Positions 44,634-53,076 of a stretch of DNA of 64,000 bases are shown here, one piece after another. A model generated the notes under the pieces. That model saw only the letters and a list, made by a program, of their open reading frames with translations, did no database searches and was not told the origin of the DNA. The stretch is from Aureimonas jatrophae (GTDB taxonomy: Bacteria; Pseudomonadota; Alphaproteobacteria; Rhizobiales; Rhizobiaceae), in NCBI RefSeq assembly GCF_900104035.1, contig NZ_FNIT01000001.1, positions 621,262 to 685,261 on the forward strand, read 5' to 3'. Made by a program: the position numbers and the translations under genes. How positions within the stretch are numbered: position 1 is the first letter of the stretch; each line of letters starts with the position of its first letter.

Positions 44634-44842
44634 GGAACGGGATCCATCATGGTTAACGGAGACCAGTCATATCGAACTGGGCACGGGGGTTTCAACGTGG
44701 CACGGCCAACTGGCGCGAGCCTGCCCTGGCGCCGGTCCGGTTGTAGTCCGCTAACCCTTCCCGGAATCTTGCGATGCCTTTCGCTCAAATTGCAGCGGTT
44801 TCGGTGGCGATCGCGCAAGGACCTCGGGCGTAAGGTCCCCTC

Positions 44843-45070
44843 ATGTCTCGCACGGACCTGCTTGTCCGCGCCGCCTCCAGGGGACCCGTCTTGCCCATGT
44901 CGAACCTGTCCACGATGGCCGTCGCCCGTTCCGGCCGCACCGCCGGCCGGCGTTCCGCCCGCGCCGCCACCGCCCGCAACGAGGGGCTCCGCCCCGCCAA
45001 GGGACTGCTGCTCGGCCTCGGCCTGTCGTCGCTGATCTGGTCCGCCCTGGTCGCCCTGGTGGTGTTCTGA
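44843..45070 (+). CDS. Small single-pass membrane protein, unknown
   Basis: The 75-residue frame has a basic, Ala/Arg-rich N-terminal half and one C-terminal hydrophobic helix (GLLLGLGLSSLIWSALVALVVF). AAGG lies 8 bases before the ATG at 44843; an internal ATG at 44897 would give a 57-residue form. It converges on cysQ with four bases between stops. Function unknown. Confidence 0.5.
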   Translation: MSRTDLLVRAASRGPVLPMSNLSTMAVARSGRTAGRRSARAATARNEGLRPAKGLLLGLGLSSLIWSALVALVVF

Positions 45071-45074
45071 ACCG

Positions 45075-45857
45075 TCAGCCGGCGCCTCGGCAGCGACCCG
45101 CCAGCGCCGGGTCGCCATAGGCGATGAAATGCGGGTTGCGCCAGTCGCCGCCCCCTTGTCCATAGCGCAGCGCCTCGCCGTCCAGCGTCGCGGTCAGGCC
45201 GCCGGCCGCGCGCAGCACCGCGTCGCCCGCCGCCGTGTCCCATTCCATCGTGGGCCCGAGCCGCGGGTAGAGGTCGGCCTCGCCGGCCGCGATCCGTCCG
45301 AACTTCACCGACGATCCGCAGGGCTCGGCGCCGTGGCCGGGAAAGCGCTCCAGCCAGAGCATCGTTTCGGCGGTCGCGTGCGATCGGCTGCCGAGCACCA
45401 CCGGACAGGTCGGCGCGGCGCGCACGCGCAGCGGGCGCCGCGATCCGTCCGGCGTGATCTCGAAGGCGCCCGTCTCGCGCGAGCCCGCGAACAGCCGCCC
45501 CATGGCAGGGGCCAGAACGACGCCGGCCACCGGTTCGCCGTTCTCGATCAGCGCGATGTTGACCGTGAACTCGCCGTTCCGGCTGATGAACTCGCGCGTT
45601 CCGTCGAGCGGGTCGATCAGGAAGAATCGTTCGCCGTTCGCGCCCGGCGACGCACCCGTCTCTTCGCCCACCGTCGGCACGTCCGGCTGATCGCGGCGAA
45701 GGCTGGCGAGGATCGCCGCCTCGGCCTCGGTGTCGGCGAGCGTCACGGGCGAGCCGTCGCTCTTGGCCCGTGCCTCGACCCCCGCCGCGTAGTGCCGCAT
45801 CACCACCTCGCCGCCGAGGCGGGCGGCGTGGACGAGCGTATCGAGAAGCGTGGTCAT
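45075..45857 (-). CDS. cysQ: 3'(2'),5'-bisphosphate nucleotidase CysQ
   Basis: CysQ dephosphorylates PAP, a by-product of sulfate assimilation. The 260-residue inositol-monophosphatase-like protein has VTLADTEAEAAIL near residue 39, VGEETG near 63, the metal-binding signature FLIDPLDGTREFI near 80, and the second motif EWDTAAGDAVLRAAGG near 215. The ATG at 45857 gives the usual length. A longer frame overlaps the GMC gene and is rejected. Confidence 0.92.
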   Translation of the reverse strand: MTTLLDTLVHAARLGGEVVMRHYAAGVEARAKSDGSPVTLADTEAEAAILASLRRDQPDVPTVGEETGASPGANGERFFLIDPLDGTREFISRNGEFTVNIALIENGEPVAGVVLAPAMGRLFAGSRETGAFEITPDGSRRPLRVRAAPTCPVVLGSRSHATAETMLWLERFPGHGAEPCGSSVKFGRIAAGEADLYPRLGPTMEWDTAAGDAVLRAAGGLTATLDGEALRYGQGGGDWRNPHFIAYGDPALAGRCRGAG

Positions 45858-45913
45858 GCGGTCATCGTCCCGGCTGGCTCGGCGTTGGCCGCCCCCTAGC
45901 ACGATTCGCGCGA

Positions 45914-47491
45914 TCAAAGGCGCTCGGCGATCCGGTCCGCCACGCGCAGGGCGTTGGCGATGATGGTGAGGGTCGGGTTCACGGCGCCGATCGAGGGAAA
46001 GAAGCTCGCATCCGTGACGTAGAGGTTGTCGATCCCGTGCGCCCGGCATTCGAGGTCGAGGACGCTGGTGGCCGGATCGGCTCCAAAGCGCAGCGTGCCG
46101 GCCTGATGCGCCGTGCCGCCGATCGGCGTGTCCTTGCCCAGATACAGCGTGCGGTCCATGAGGTGCGGGTGGATCGCGGCCTTGTCGCAGATTTGGCGCA
46201 GCATCTCGCGCAAGCCCCGTGCGCCTTCCAGGTTGGTCTGCGTCAGGTCGAGATGCACCTGGTTGTTGCGGTAGAAGATCCGGTTCTCCGCCTTGGGCAG
46301 GTCCTCGGAGGTCAGCCAGAAGTCGATCGAGTGCCGCGCGATCCAGTCGAACGGCTTTTCCGGCAGCCACTGGAGGAAGCCCGGCAGGCCCTCCGCCTCG
46401 ATCTGGGTGCCGTCGGACTTGCCGACCATCTGGATGTGGCCGAGCGGATACTCGAACGGGTTCAGCGGCGACGTCGCGTGGGCGTGGTAGAAGTCGTTGA
46501 GGCCGAGCGTCTTCTGGAACTCGGTCGGGTTCGGATCGCGCGAGATGGCGAGCACGGTCGCGTTGTTGTGGCGCATGTAGTTGCGCCCGACCTGGCCCGA
46601 GCGGTTGGCGAGCCCATCGGGATGGCGGTCGTTGCCCGAGCGCAGGAACAGGAGCGCCGAGGAGAGCGCGCCGCAGGCCACCACCACGATGTCGCCCCGG
46701 ATCGTGTGCGTGCGGCCCTCGATCACCGTCTCGACGCCTGCGATGCTCGTGCCCGCCGCGTTCGTCACGAGGCGCTCGACATAGGCGTTCTTGAGGAGCG
46801 TCAGGTTCGGGTGGTCGCGCAGCGCGGGATCGACGCAGATCACCTGGCTGTCCGACTTGCCGTTGGTGAGGCTGGGGTAGCCGTCGAACGGGTCGCAGCG
46901 CAGAAGCGGCGAGTGCGGGGTCGCGGCGCCCGTCTCGTCCTGGTCGAGAAGCGCGCCCATCGGCAGGTGGAACGGGTGGAGCCCCTCGCGCGCCCAGTCG
47001 TCGGCGAGCTGCTGGATGCGCGGCTCGTGGCGGATCGCCGGGTGCTTGTAGGGCTTGGGGGAGGGCGGCTCGGTCGGGTCCTCGCCGCGCTGGCCGCGCA
47101 CCTCGAAGAGTTCTTCCGCCGCCTGGTAGTAGGGCTCGAACGTGTCGTACTTCACCGGCCATTCCGGCGCGACGCCGTCGGGGTGCGCGACCTCGTCGAA
47201 GTCCTCGGTGCGCAGGCGCAGGAGCACACCGCCGTAGACCTTGGAGTTGCCACCCACGAAGTAGTGCAGCCCCGGACGGAAGCTCTCGCCGCTCGACGAG
47301 ACCCAGGTCTCCTGCGCCTGGTAGCGTCCCTTGGCGAAGACCTCCTCGGTATCCCAGTTCTCCCGCTCGCGCTTGAGGTAGTCGCCGCGCTCGACGAGGA
47401 GCACGCGCTTGCCGGTCTGGGCGAGGCGCCAGGCCATCGTGCCGCCGCCCGGCCCCGCGCCCACGATCACGACGTCGTAGCGGTCATTCAT
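45914..47491 (-). CDS. GMC-family FAD oxidoreductase
   Basis: The 525-residue flavoprotein has the FAD-binding VIVGAGPGGGTMAWRLAQ at the N-terminus, YFVGGNSKVYGGVLLRLR near residue 85, VVACGALSSALLFLRSGN near 270, and a C-terminal part with GTAHQAGTLRFG and VNPTLTIIANALRVA, where the His and Asn of the GMC active site are expected. The family oxidises alcohols, sugars or polyols. No signal peptide is seen, so it is cytoplasmic. It is divergent from the DoxX-cupin-SMP30-VOC operon across 154 bases, which suggests a shared substrate; this is inference. Confidence 0.88.
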   Translation of the reverse strand: MNDRYDVVIVGAGPGGGTMAWRLAQTGKRVLLVERGDYLKRERENWDTEEVFAKGRYQAQETWVSSSGESFRPGLHYFVGGNSKVYGGVLLRLRTEDFDEVAHPDGVAPEWPVKYDTFEPYYQAAEELFEVRGQRGEDPTEPPSPKPYKHPAIRHEPRIQQLADDWAREGLHPFHLPMGALLDQDETGAATPHSPLLRCDPFDGYPSLTNGKSDSQVICVDPALRDHPNLTLLKNAYVERLVTNAAGTSIAGVETVIEGRTHTIRGDIVVVACGALSSALLFLRSGNDRHPDGLANRSGQVGRNYMRHNNATVLAISRDPNPTEFQKTLGLNDFYHAHATSPLNPFEYPLGHIQMVGKSDGTQIEAEGLPGFLQWLPEKPFDWIARHSIDFWLTSEDLPKAENRIFYRNNQVHLDLTQTNLEGARGLREMLRQICDKAAIHPHLMDRTLYLGKDTPIGGTAHQAGTLRFGADPATSVLDLECRAHGIDNLYVTDASFFPSIGAVNPTLTIIANALRVADRIAERL

Positions 47492-47645
47492 GGCCCGTGT
47501 CCCTGTTTCCTCGGATTAGCGAGCCGGGCAACGATCGGGCCGGGGCCCCGTTCCCAAACGCGTGATGACGATTCGTCCACCTGTGCAACCGCGCGAGGGC
47601 CGCGGCGTTCAGCGGCGGCACGCTCCAGCGGAAGGCCAAGGTCCC

Positions 47646-48113
47646 ATGTCGCTCGTCATCGCCTTCGCCATCCGTCTCCTGCTCGTCGCGCTGTTCCTGC
47701 CCTTCAGCGCGATGGACAAGATCGTGAACTTTCGCGGCGCGGTCGGCCAAGCCGGCGAGATCGCCCCCTCGCGCACGCTTGCGAAAGCGCTGATCTGCCT
47801 CGGTCTTGCGGTCGAGATCGTGATGTCGCTCGGCGTCCTGACGGGGGTCGCCGACCGCATGGCCGCGCTCATCCTCGCCGGCTACTGCATGGTGACCGCC
47901 GTCCTGTGGAAGCGCTTCTGGGCGCAAGGCGACTTCGCCTTCACCGGCCCGAGCAAGGGCCGCGACCTGTTCTGGGACTTCCTCAAGAACTTCGCGCTGG
48001 CGGGCGGCTTCCTGCTCGTCACCTTCGGCACGACAGCGGCCAGCGTCGATCGCTTCTTCGCCGACCCGTTCGGCTCCACCCATCCCTACAGCCTCACCGA
48101 GATGCAGCCATGA
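47646..48113 (+). CDS. DoxX-family membrane protein
   Basis: The 155-residue protein has four hydrophobic helices (LVIAFAIRLLLVALFLPFSA, LICLGLAVEIVMSLGVL and others) with the DoxX hallmark of a first helix followed by SAMDKIVNF. Family members are quinone- or thiosulfate-linked membrane proteins. The ATG at 47646 follows AAGG. It overlaps the cupin gene (ATGA) and starts the four-gene operon facing the GMC oxidoreductase, so it may hand electrons to the quinone pool; this is inference. Confidence 0.8.
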   Translation: MSLVIAFAIRLLLVALFLPFSAMDKIVNFRGAVGQAGEIAPSRTLAKALICLGLAVEIVMSLGVLTGVADRMAALILAGYCMVTAVLWKRFWAQGDFAFTGPSKGRDLFWDFLKNFALAGGFLLVTFGTTAASVDRFFADPFGSTHPYSLTEMQP

Positions 48114-48559
48114 GCGACGACACCGCGCCCCGCGTGCCCTACTGGCACCTCTACACGGACGAAGACGGCGTCAGCCGGCAGCGCCGATGCGAGATGACCG
48201 AGTTCGAGCTGAAGAGCATGCAGCCGCCCGCCGCCCCGCAATGGCAGGGGGAGAAGCACCACGACGGCATGACCGTGATGGTGACGGTGCAGCCGGTGGG
48301 CTGGGAAGGCGCCTGGCACGAGAACCCCGCGCCGCAATGGATCATCCCCTTGTCCGGCCGCTGGTACGTCGAATCCATGGACGGCACGCGCGTCGAGATG
48401 GGGCCGGGCGAGATCTCGTTCGGCGAGGACCAGGGCACGCGGGAGAAGGATGGCCGCAAGGGTCACATGTCGGGCACGGTGGGCGACGAGCCGGCCGTCC
48501 TCATGGTGGTGCAGTTCGACTCCCAGCGCGACCGGACGACGCCGTGCCGTTTCCGCTGA
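48110..48559 (+). CDS. Cupin-domain protein
   Basis: The 149-residue protein has the small beta-barrel pattern AWHENPAPQWIIPLSGRWYVES followed by VEMGPGEISFGEDQG, with likely metal ligands His in the first motif. Its N-terminus is polar (PYWHLYTDEDGVSRQ). Cupins of this type bind small acids or act as isomerases or dioxygenases. It overlaps DoxX upstream by ATGA and the SMP-30 gene downstream by 16 bases. Confidence 0.8.
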   Translation: MSDDTAPRVPYWHLYTDEDGVSRQRRCEMTEFELKSMQPPAAPQWQGEKHHDGMTVMVTVQPVGWEGAWHENPAPQWIIPLSGRWYVESMDGTRVEMGPGEISFGEDQGTREKDGRKGHMSGTVGDEPAVLMVVQFDSQRDRTTPCRFR

Positions 48560-49503
48560 CCGGCGGCGTCCCAGATGCCGGGCTTCCCATCGCCGACTTC
48601 CGCTTCGAGACGGTGGAGCCCGAGTTCGACCAGCTGACGCTCTCGAACGCGCCGGTAGAGGTGCTGGCGACGGGCTTTCGCTGGATCGAGGGGCTGGTCT
48701 GGATGGGCGACTGGGCGACGCTCCTGTTCCAGGACCTGCCGCGCGGGCGCACGATGGCTTGGAGCGAGCGCGGCCGCCTCGCCGTCTGGCGCGAGCCGTC
48801 GGGCAACGCGAACGGGCAGGCGCGCGACCGCCAGGGCCGCGTCGTCGCCTGCGTCAACCTCGAGCGCGCGGTGGTCCGCGTCGAGCACGACGGGTCCGTC
48901 ACGAGGCTCGCCACGCATTTCGAGGGGCGTCGCCTCAACTCGCCCAACGACGTCGTGGTGAAGAGCGACGGCTCGATCTGGTTCACCGACCCGCCCTACG
49001 GCATCGCCAACGACTACGAGGGCGAGCGGCAGGCGAGCGAACTCCCGCCCGCCGTCTACCGGCTCGACCCGGACACGGGCGAGCTCGCCGCCGTCAGTCT
49101 CGACTTCCAGGGGCCGAACGGCCTCGCCTTCTCGCCCGACGAGAGCCGCCTCTACGTCGCCGAGACGGGCGACCAGAGCCGTCCCGAACCCACCCAGGTC
49201 CTGCGCGTCCTCGATGTCTCCGGTGAGGGGCGCTCGCTCGGAAAGCCCCGCGACCTCGCCAAGGTCTCGCCCGGCTACACCGACGGCATGGCCGTCGACG
49301 AGGCGGGGCGCATCTGGTCGAGCGCCGGCGACGGCGTCCACTGCCTCGGCCCCGACGGCCGCCTCCTCGGGCGCATCCACCTGGGGCTCACCGTCTCGAA
49401 CCTCACCTTCGGCGGCGGTCCGCACCTCAACCGGCTCTTCATCGGAGCGAGCCACACGCTGATGGCCGTGTTCCTGAACACGCGCGGGGCGCGCTGGCCA
49501 TGA
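48544..49503 (+). CDS. SMP-30/gluconolactonase-family protein
   Basis: The 319-residue six-bladed beta-propeller starts at a GTG (48544) inside the end of the cupin gene. Motifs are GFRWIEGLVWMGD with the metal Glu, LLFQDLPRGRTMAW, the metal Asn in RRLNSPNDVVVKSDGSIWFTD, and the Asp in YTDGMAVDEAGRIW. It is predicted to hydrolyse a lactone, fitting a route where the GMC enzyme makes a lactone. It overlaps the VOC gene by ATGA. Confidence 0.87.
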   Translation: MPFPLTGGVPDAGLPIADFRFETVEPEFDQLTLSNAPVEVLATGFRWIEGLVWMGDWATLLFQDLPRGRTMAWSERGRLAVWREPSGNANGQARDRQGRVVACVNLERAVVRVEHDGSVTRLATHFEGRRLNSPNDVVVKSDGSIWFTDPPYGIANDYEGERQASELPPAVYRLDPDTGELAAVSLDFQGPNGLAFSPDESRLYVAETGDQSRPEPTQVLRVLDVSGEGRSLGKPRDLAKVSPGYTDGMAVDEAGRIWSSAGDGVHCLGPDGRLLGRIHLGLTVSNLTFGGGPHLNRLFIGASHTLMAVFLNTRGARWP

Positions 49504-50252
49504 GCGACACGCTGCGTATCGCCGCGATTGTGCGCGAGGCGCGCGACCCGGCCGCGCTCGGCGCCTTCTATCGTGCGGCCTTCGACGCCGTGGCGGACGG
49601 CGCGGGGGCGGCGCGGCTCGGGTGCGAGCGCGTCGAGTTCGTGCCCGGCGACGGCCCGCCGGCTTCGGCCCCGTCGAACTCGGTCGGCTTCCAGCACCTG
49701 GCGATCATCGTCTCCGACATGGCGGCGGCGATGGATCGGCTGCGCGCGGTGCCGGGCTGGAGCGCGATCTCGCTAGACGGACCCGAGCAGTTGCCGGAAG
49801 CCTCGGGCGGCGTTGCGGCCTTCAAGTTCCGCGATCCCGAAGGGCATCCGCTGGAATTCCTCCGCTTCCCCGATGGACGGGCACCGGACCCCTGGCGCGA
49901 TCGTGCGGGCCTGTTTCTGGGCATCGACCACAGCGCCATCTCGGTGCGCGACACCGACGAGAGCCTGCGCTTCTACGAGCGGCTCGGCTTCACCGTTCTG
50001 TCGCGACAGACGAACCGGGGCGCCGAGCAGGCGCGCATGGACGGGCTGTCCGACGTCGACCCGGCGCGCGTCGCGGTGGAGGTGACGGGGCTGCAGCCGC
50101 CCGGCGGCGCGCCGCCGCATCTGGAGCTCCTGTGCTACCGCACCCCGGCGTCGATCGCCGCCGTGCCGGGTCTGCGAACGGCACTGCGCCTATCGGGCGC
50201 CGGCGCGCTGCCGGCGCACGATCCCGACGGGCACGCCCTTCTCGCACATTGA
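49500..50252 (+). CDS. VOC-family (glyoxalase/dioxygenase-like) protein
   Basis: The 250-residue protein has two VOC repeats: residues about 5-125 (FQHLAIIVSDMAAAMDRL, FKFRDPEGHPLEFLRFPDG) and about 140-250 (GIDHSAISVRDTDESLRFYE, LELLCYR). His and Glu metal ligands are visible in each repeat. VOC proteins isomerise, cleave or bind small metabolites. It closes the coupled operon DoxX-cupin-SMP30-VOC. Confidence 0.83.
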   Translation: MSDTLRIAAIVREARDPAALGAFYRAAFDAVADGAGAARLGCERVEFVPGDGPPASAPSNSVGFQHLAIIVSDMAAAMDRLRAVPGWSAISLDGPEQLPEASGGVAAFKFRDPEGHPLEFLRFPDGRAPDPWRDRAGLFLGIDHSAISVRDTDESLRFYERLGFTVLSRQTNRGAEQARMDGLSDVDPARVAVEVTGLQPPGGAPPHLELLCYRTPASIAAVPGLRTALRLSGAGALPAHDPDGHALLAH

Positions 50253-50320
50253 ACCTGTCGCCTCAGCGTCACGGGCAGGCGCTATGCCCTTGCGCTCAAG
50301 CGAGCGGCAGGGGACGGCAC

Positions 50321-51205
50321 ATGCAGATCGACGGGATCGGGCGGGAGCGGGGTTCGAAGCGCGGCATCCGGATGCCGCGCATGCGTCAGCCGCGCGACGA
50401 GGTGGCGGCGATCAGCTACGCCCGCCCGAGCGACCCGCTGGCGCGGCGCGCGCTGATCCGCTCGCTGGAGGTGCTGTCGGGTCGGCGCGAGCTGGAGCGT
50501 CTCTACCGGCTCTGGCGCGAGCGCGTGGCCGCCGGCCATCCCCAGCCCTTCCACCTCATGCTGGAGATGATGCGCATCCGCATGGACGTCGGCGGCGCCT
50601 GGCCGGTTCGGCCGCAGGATCTGCCCGAGCGCCTCGTCATGGTGGCCAACCATCCGTTCGGCATCGGCGACGGGGCGGCGATGCTGGCGCTCACTGAGCG
50701 GCTCGGGCGGCCGGCGCGCGTCCTTCTCCACAACGACCTCATGCAGATCCCCGAGATGGCGCGCTACGGTCTCCCGGTCTCGTTCGAGGAAACGCGCGAG
50801 GCGGTGGCGCTGAACCTTTCCACCAAGCGGCGCGCCGCCGAGCTTCTCGCCGAGGGCACGATCGTGATCGTGTTTCCGGCCGGCGCGGTCGCCACCGCGC
50901 CCAGGCCCTTCGGCCGCGCCGAGGACCTGCCCTGGAAGACGTTCGCGGCCGGGCTCGTGCGCCAGGGTCGCGCGGGCGTGCTGCCCGTCCACTGCGCGGG
51001 GCAGAACGGGCCGCTGTTCCACCTTGCCAGCCGCGTGTCGGCGACCGTGCGCCTCGGGCTCCTGGTGGGCGAGTTCCGCCGCCTGCGCGGACGGCAGATC
51101 CACGTCACGGTCGGCCGCCCGATCGCGCCGGAGGAGATCGGGCAGGCGAGCGACCGCCTCGCGCTGACCGAGCGGCTGCGCCGCTCCGTGCTCGCGCTCG
51201 GCTAG
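50321..51205 (+). CDS. Glycerophospholipid acyltransferase-like protein (PlsC/hemolysin-like)
   Basis: The 294-residue protein carries the acyltransferase motif NHPFGIGDG near residue 110 and the downstream motifs IVIVFPAGAVATAP and VLPVHCAGQNGPLF, the hemolysin-like branch that includes ornithine-lipid OlsA/OlsB-like enzymes. The ATG at 50321 follows AGGGGA; longer frames run over the VOC gene. It probably acylates a lipid precursor at the inner membrane. It converges on the ABC exporter with 6 bases between stops. Confidence 0.75.
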   Translation: MQIDGIGRERGSKRGIRMPRMRQPRDEVAAISYARPSDPLARRALIRSLEVLSGRRELERLYRLWRERVAAGHPQPFHLMLEMMRIRMDVGGAWPVRPQDLPERLVMVANHPFGIGDGAAMLALTERLGRPARVLLHNDLMQIPEMARYGLPVSFEETREAVALNLSTKRRAAELLAEGTIVIVFPAGAVATAPRPFGRAEDLPWKTFAAGLVRQGRAGVLPVHCAGQNGPLFHLASRVSATVRLGLLVGEFRRLRGRQIHVTVGRPIAPEEIGQASDRLALTERLRRSVLALG

Positions 51206-51211
51206 CGCGGC

Positions 51212-53062
51212 TCAACGGTAGCCGGCGGCCTGCAGCTCGAAGAGCTCGGCATAGCGCCCGCCGGCCGCCATCAACGCCTCGTGCGTGCCCTCCGCCTCGA
51301 TCCGCCCGCCGGCCAGAACCAAGATGCGGTCGGCCCGGCGCACCGAGGAGAAGCGGTGCGAGATGAGGACCGCCGTGCGTCCGGCGCTGAGCTCGCGGAA
51401 GCGCTCGAAGACCGCGAACTCGGCGCGTGCGTCGAGCGCCGCGGTCGGCTCGTCGAGGATCAGCACCTCGGCGTCGCGCATGTAGGCGCGGGCGATCGCG
51501 ATCTTCTGCCACTCGCCGCCCGACAGCTCGACGCCACCGGCGAACAGGCGGCCCAGCGGCTGTTCGTATTGTTCGGGCAGGCGCTCGATCACCTCGTCGG
51601 CAAGGCTGCGGCCGGCCGCCTCGCGGATGCGGTCCGCGTTCCCGCGCGCCTCGATGCGCCCGACCGCGACGTTCTCGCCCGCCGTCAGGTCGTAGCGCAC
51701 GAAGTCCTGGAAGATGACGCCGACACGCGAGCGCAGCTCGCCGAGGTCGAAGTCGCGCAGGTCCGTGCCGTCGAGAAGGATGCGCCCCTCGCTCGGGTCG
51801 TAGAGGCGGGCGAGAAGCTTCACGAGCGTCGTCTTGCCGGCGCCGTTCTCGCCGACCAGCGCCACGACCTCGCCGGCGGGCAGCCGGAAGTCGAGGCCGC
51901 GCACGGCCCAGCGCTCCGACCCGGCGTAGCGGAAGCCGACGTTCTCGAAGCGGAAGCCCTCGCGAAGCGGGCGCGGTACGGGCCGGGGATGCGCGGGCAC
52001 CGGCAGGCTCGCCCGCTCTTCCAGGAGGCCGAACAGGTCGTCGAGATAGAGCGCCTGGCCAGCCGTCGAGGAAAAGGAGGAGAGAAGGCCTTCCACCAGC
52101 GAGCGCAGGCGCAGAAAGGCACCCGACAGGAAGGTAAGGTCGCCGATCGAGAAGGCGCCCTGGAGCGTACGCGCGACGATCACGCCATAGGCGAGGTAGT
52201 AGGCCGCCGTGCCGAGCCCCGCCCAGAGCGTGCCCCATCCGGCTCGTCGGGCGGAGAGCGAGGCGTTGGAGCGATAGAAGGCGTCCGAGAGGCGGCGGTA
52301 GCGCTCGATCAGGAAGGGGTGGAGCCCGAAGATCTGCACCTCGCGCGCCGTGGAGGCGCTGGCCGCCGTGATGCGCACCGAATCGAGCTCGCGCCGCTCG
52401 GCGGTCTGCGCAAAGGACAGGCGGTAGCCCTCGGCGTTGAAGTGAGCCTCGGCCAGGAAGCCCGGCACCAGCGCGACGAGGAGCAGGCCCAGAAGCCACG
52501 GCGCGTAGGCGACGAGCCCGGCGGCGAAGCCCACGACGGTGACGAGGCTCTGCGCCTGGCCGAGAATGTTCGACAGGAGCGTCGTGCGCCCGCTCGCGAA
52601 CCGCCGGGCCCGGTCCAGCTGATCCTGGAAGCCGCTATCCTCGAAGCGCGCGAGATCCAGCGTCGCCGCATGCTCCATGATGCGGATGCTGGTGAGGATC
52701 GACAGGCGGTCGGCGAGCAGCGCCTCCGCATAGGTCACGAGCCGGCCGAGAAGATCCATGGCGACGGCCAGCGCGAACTCGGCCAGAACGAGCCACAGGA
52801 CGAGGCGGTAGCGCGCGTCGAGAAGCGAGAACACCGGAGCCGGCGGCAGGGCGGCGAGGCGCACCACCTCGTCCACGATCAGCTTGGCGACAAAGAGCGC
52901 GGCGATCGGCTGGAGCGCGCGGGCGAGCCGAAGCACGGCCGACAGGAGGGCGAGGCCCGGCTCGGCGCGGAACACCAAGGCGAGAAAGGGCGGCACATGG
53001 CGCAGCGCCGCGAAGCGATCGCGCCAGGTCGAGAGCTGACGGGGACGGGCCGGAGGAGCCAA
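51212..53062 (-). CDS. ABC transporter, fused permease and ATP-binding protein
   Basis: This 616-residue half-transporter has an N-terminal membrane domain of about six helices and a C-terminal ATPase with Walker A VGENGAGKTTLVK, signature LSGGEWQKIAIARA, Walker B VLILDEPTAALD and the switch His in LISHRF. No ATG fits; a TTG at 53062, 14 bases after the DUF2252 stop, is the best start, so the N-terminus is uncertain. Such exporters move lipids, peptides or drugs. It lies downstream of the DUF2252 gene on the same strand. Confidence 0.85.
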   Translation of the reverse strand: MAPPARPRQLSTWRDRFAALRHVPPFLALVFRAEPGLALLSAVLRLARALQPIAALFVAKLIVDEVVRLAALPPAPVFSLLDARYRLVLWLVLAEFALAVAMDLLGRLVTYAEALLADRLSILTSIRIMEHAATLDLARFEDSGFQDQLDRARRFASGRTTLLSNILGQAQSLVTVVGFAAGLVAYAPWLLGLLLVALVPGFLAEAHFNAEGYRLSFAQTAERRELDSVRITAASASTAREVQIFGLHPFLIERYRRLSDAFYRSNASLSARRAGWGTLWAGLGTAAYYLAYGVIVARTLQGAFSIGDLTFLSGAFLRLRSLVEGLLSSFSSTAGQALYLDDLFGLLEERASLPVPAHPRPVPRPLREGFRFENVGFRYAGSERWAVRGLDFRLPAGEVVALVGENGAGKTTLVKLLARLYDPSEGRILLDGTDLRDFDLGELRSRVGVIFQDFVRYDLTAGENVAVGRIEARGNADRIREAAGRSLADEVIERLPEQYEQPLGRLFAGGVELSGGEWQKIAIARAYMRDAEVLILDEPTAALDARAEFAVFERFRELSAGRTAVLISHRFSSVRRADRILVLAGGRIEAEGTHEALMAAGGRYAELFELQAAGYR

Positions 53063-53076
53063 GGCGGATCGAGGGG

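Noticed and set aside
44640-44665. CtrA-like half-site (TTAACCAT on the minus strand)
   Set aside because: Only one half-site is present, without a second TTAA at the right spacing; too weak to list.
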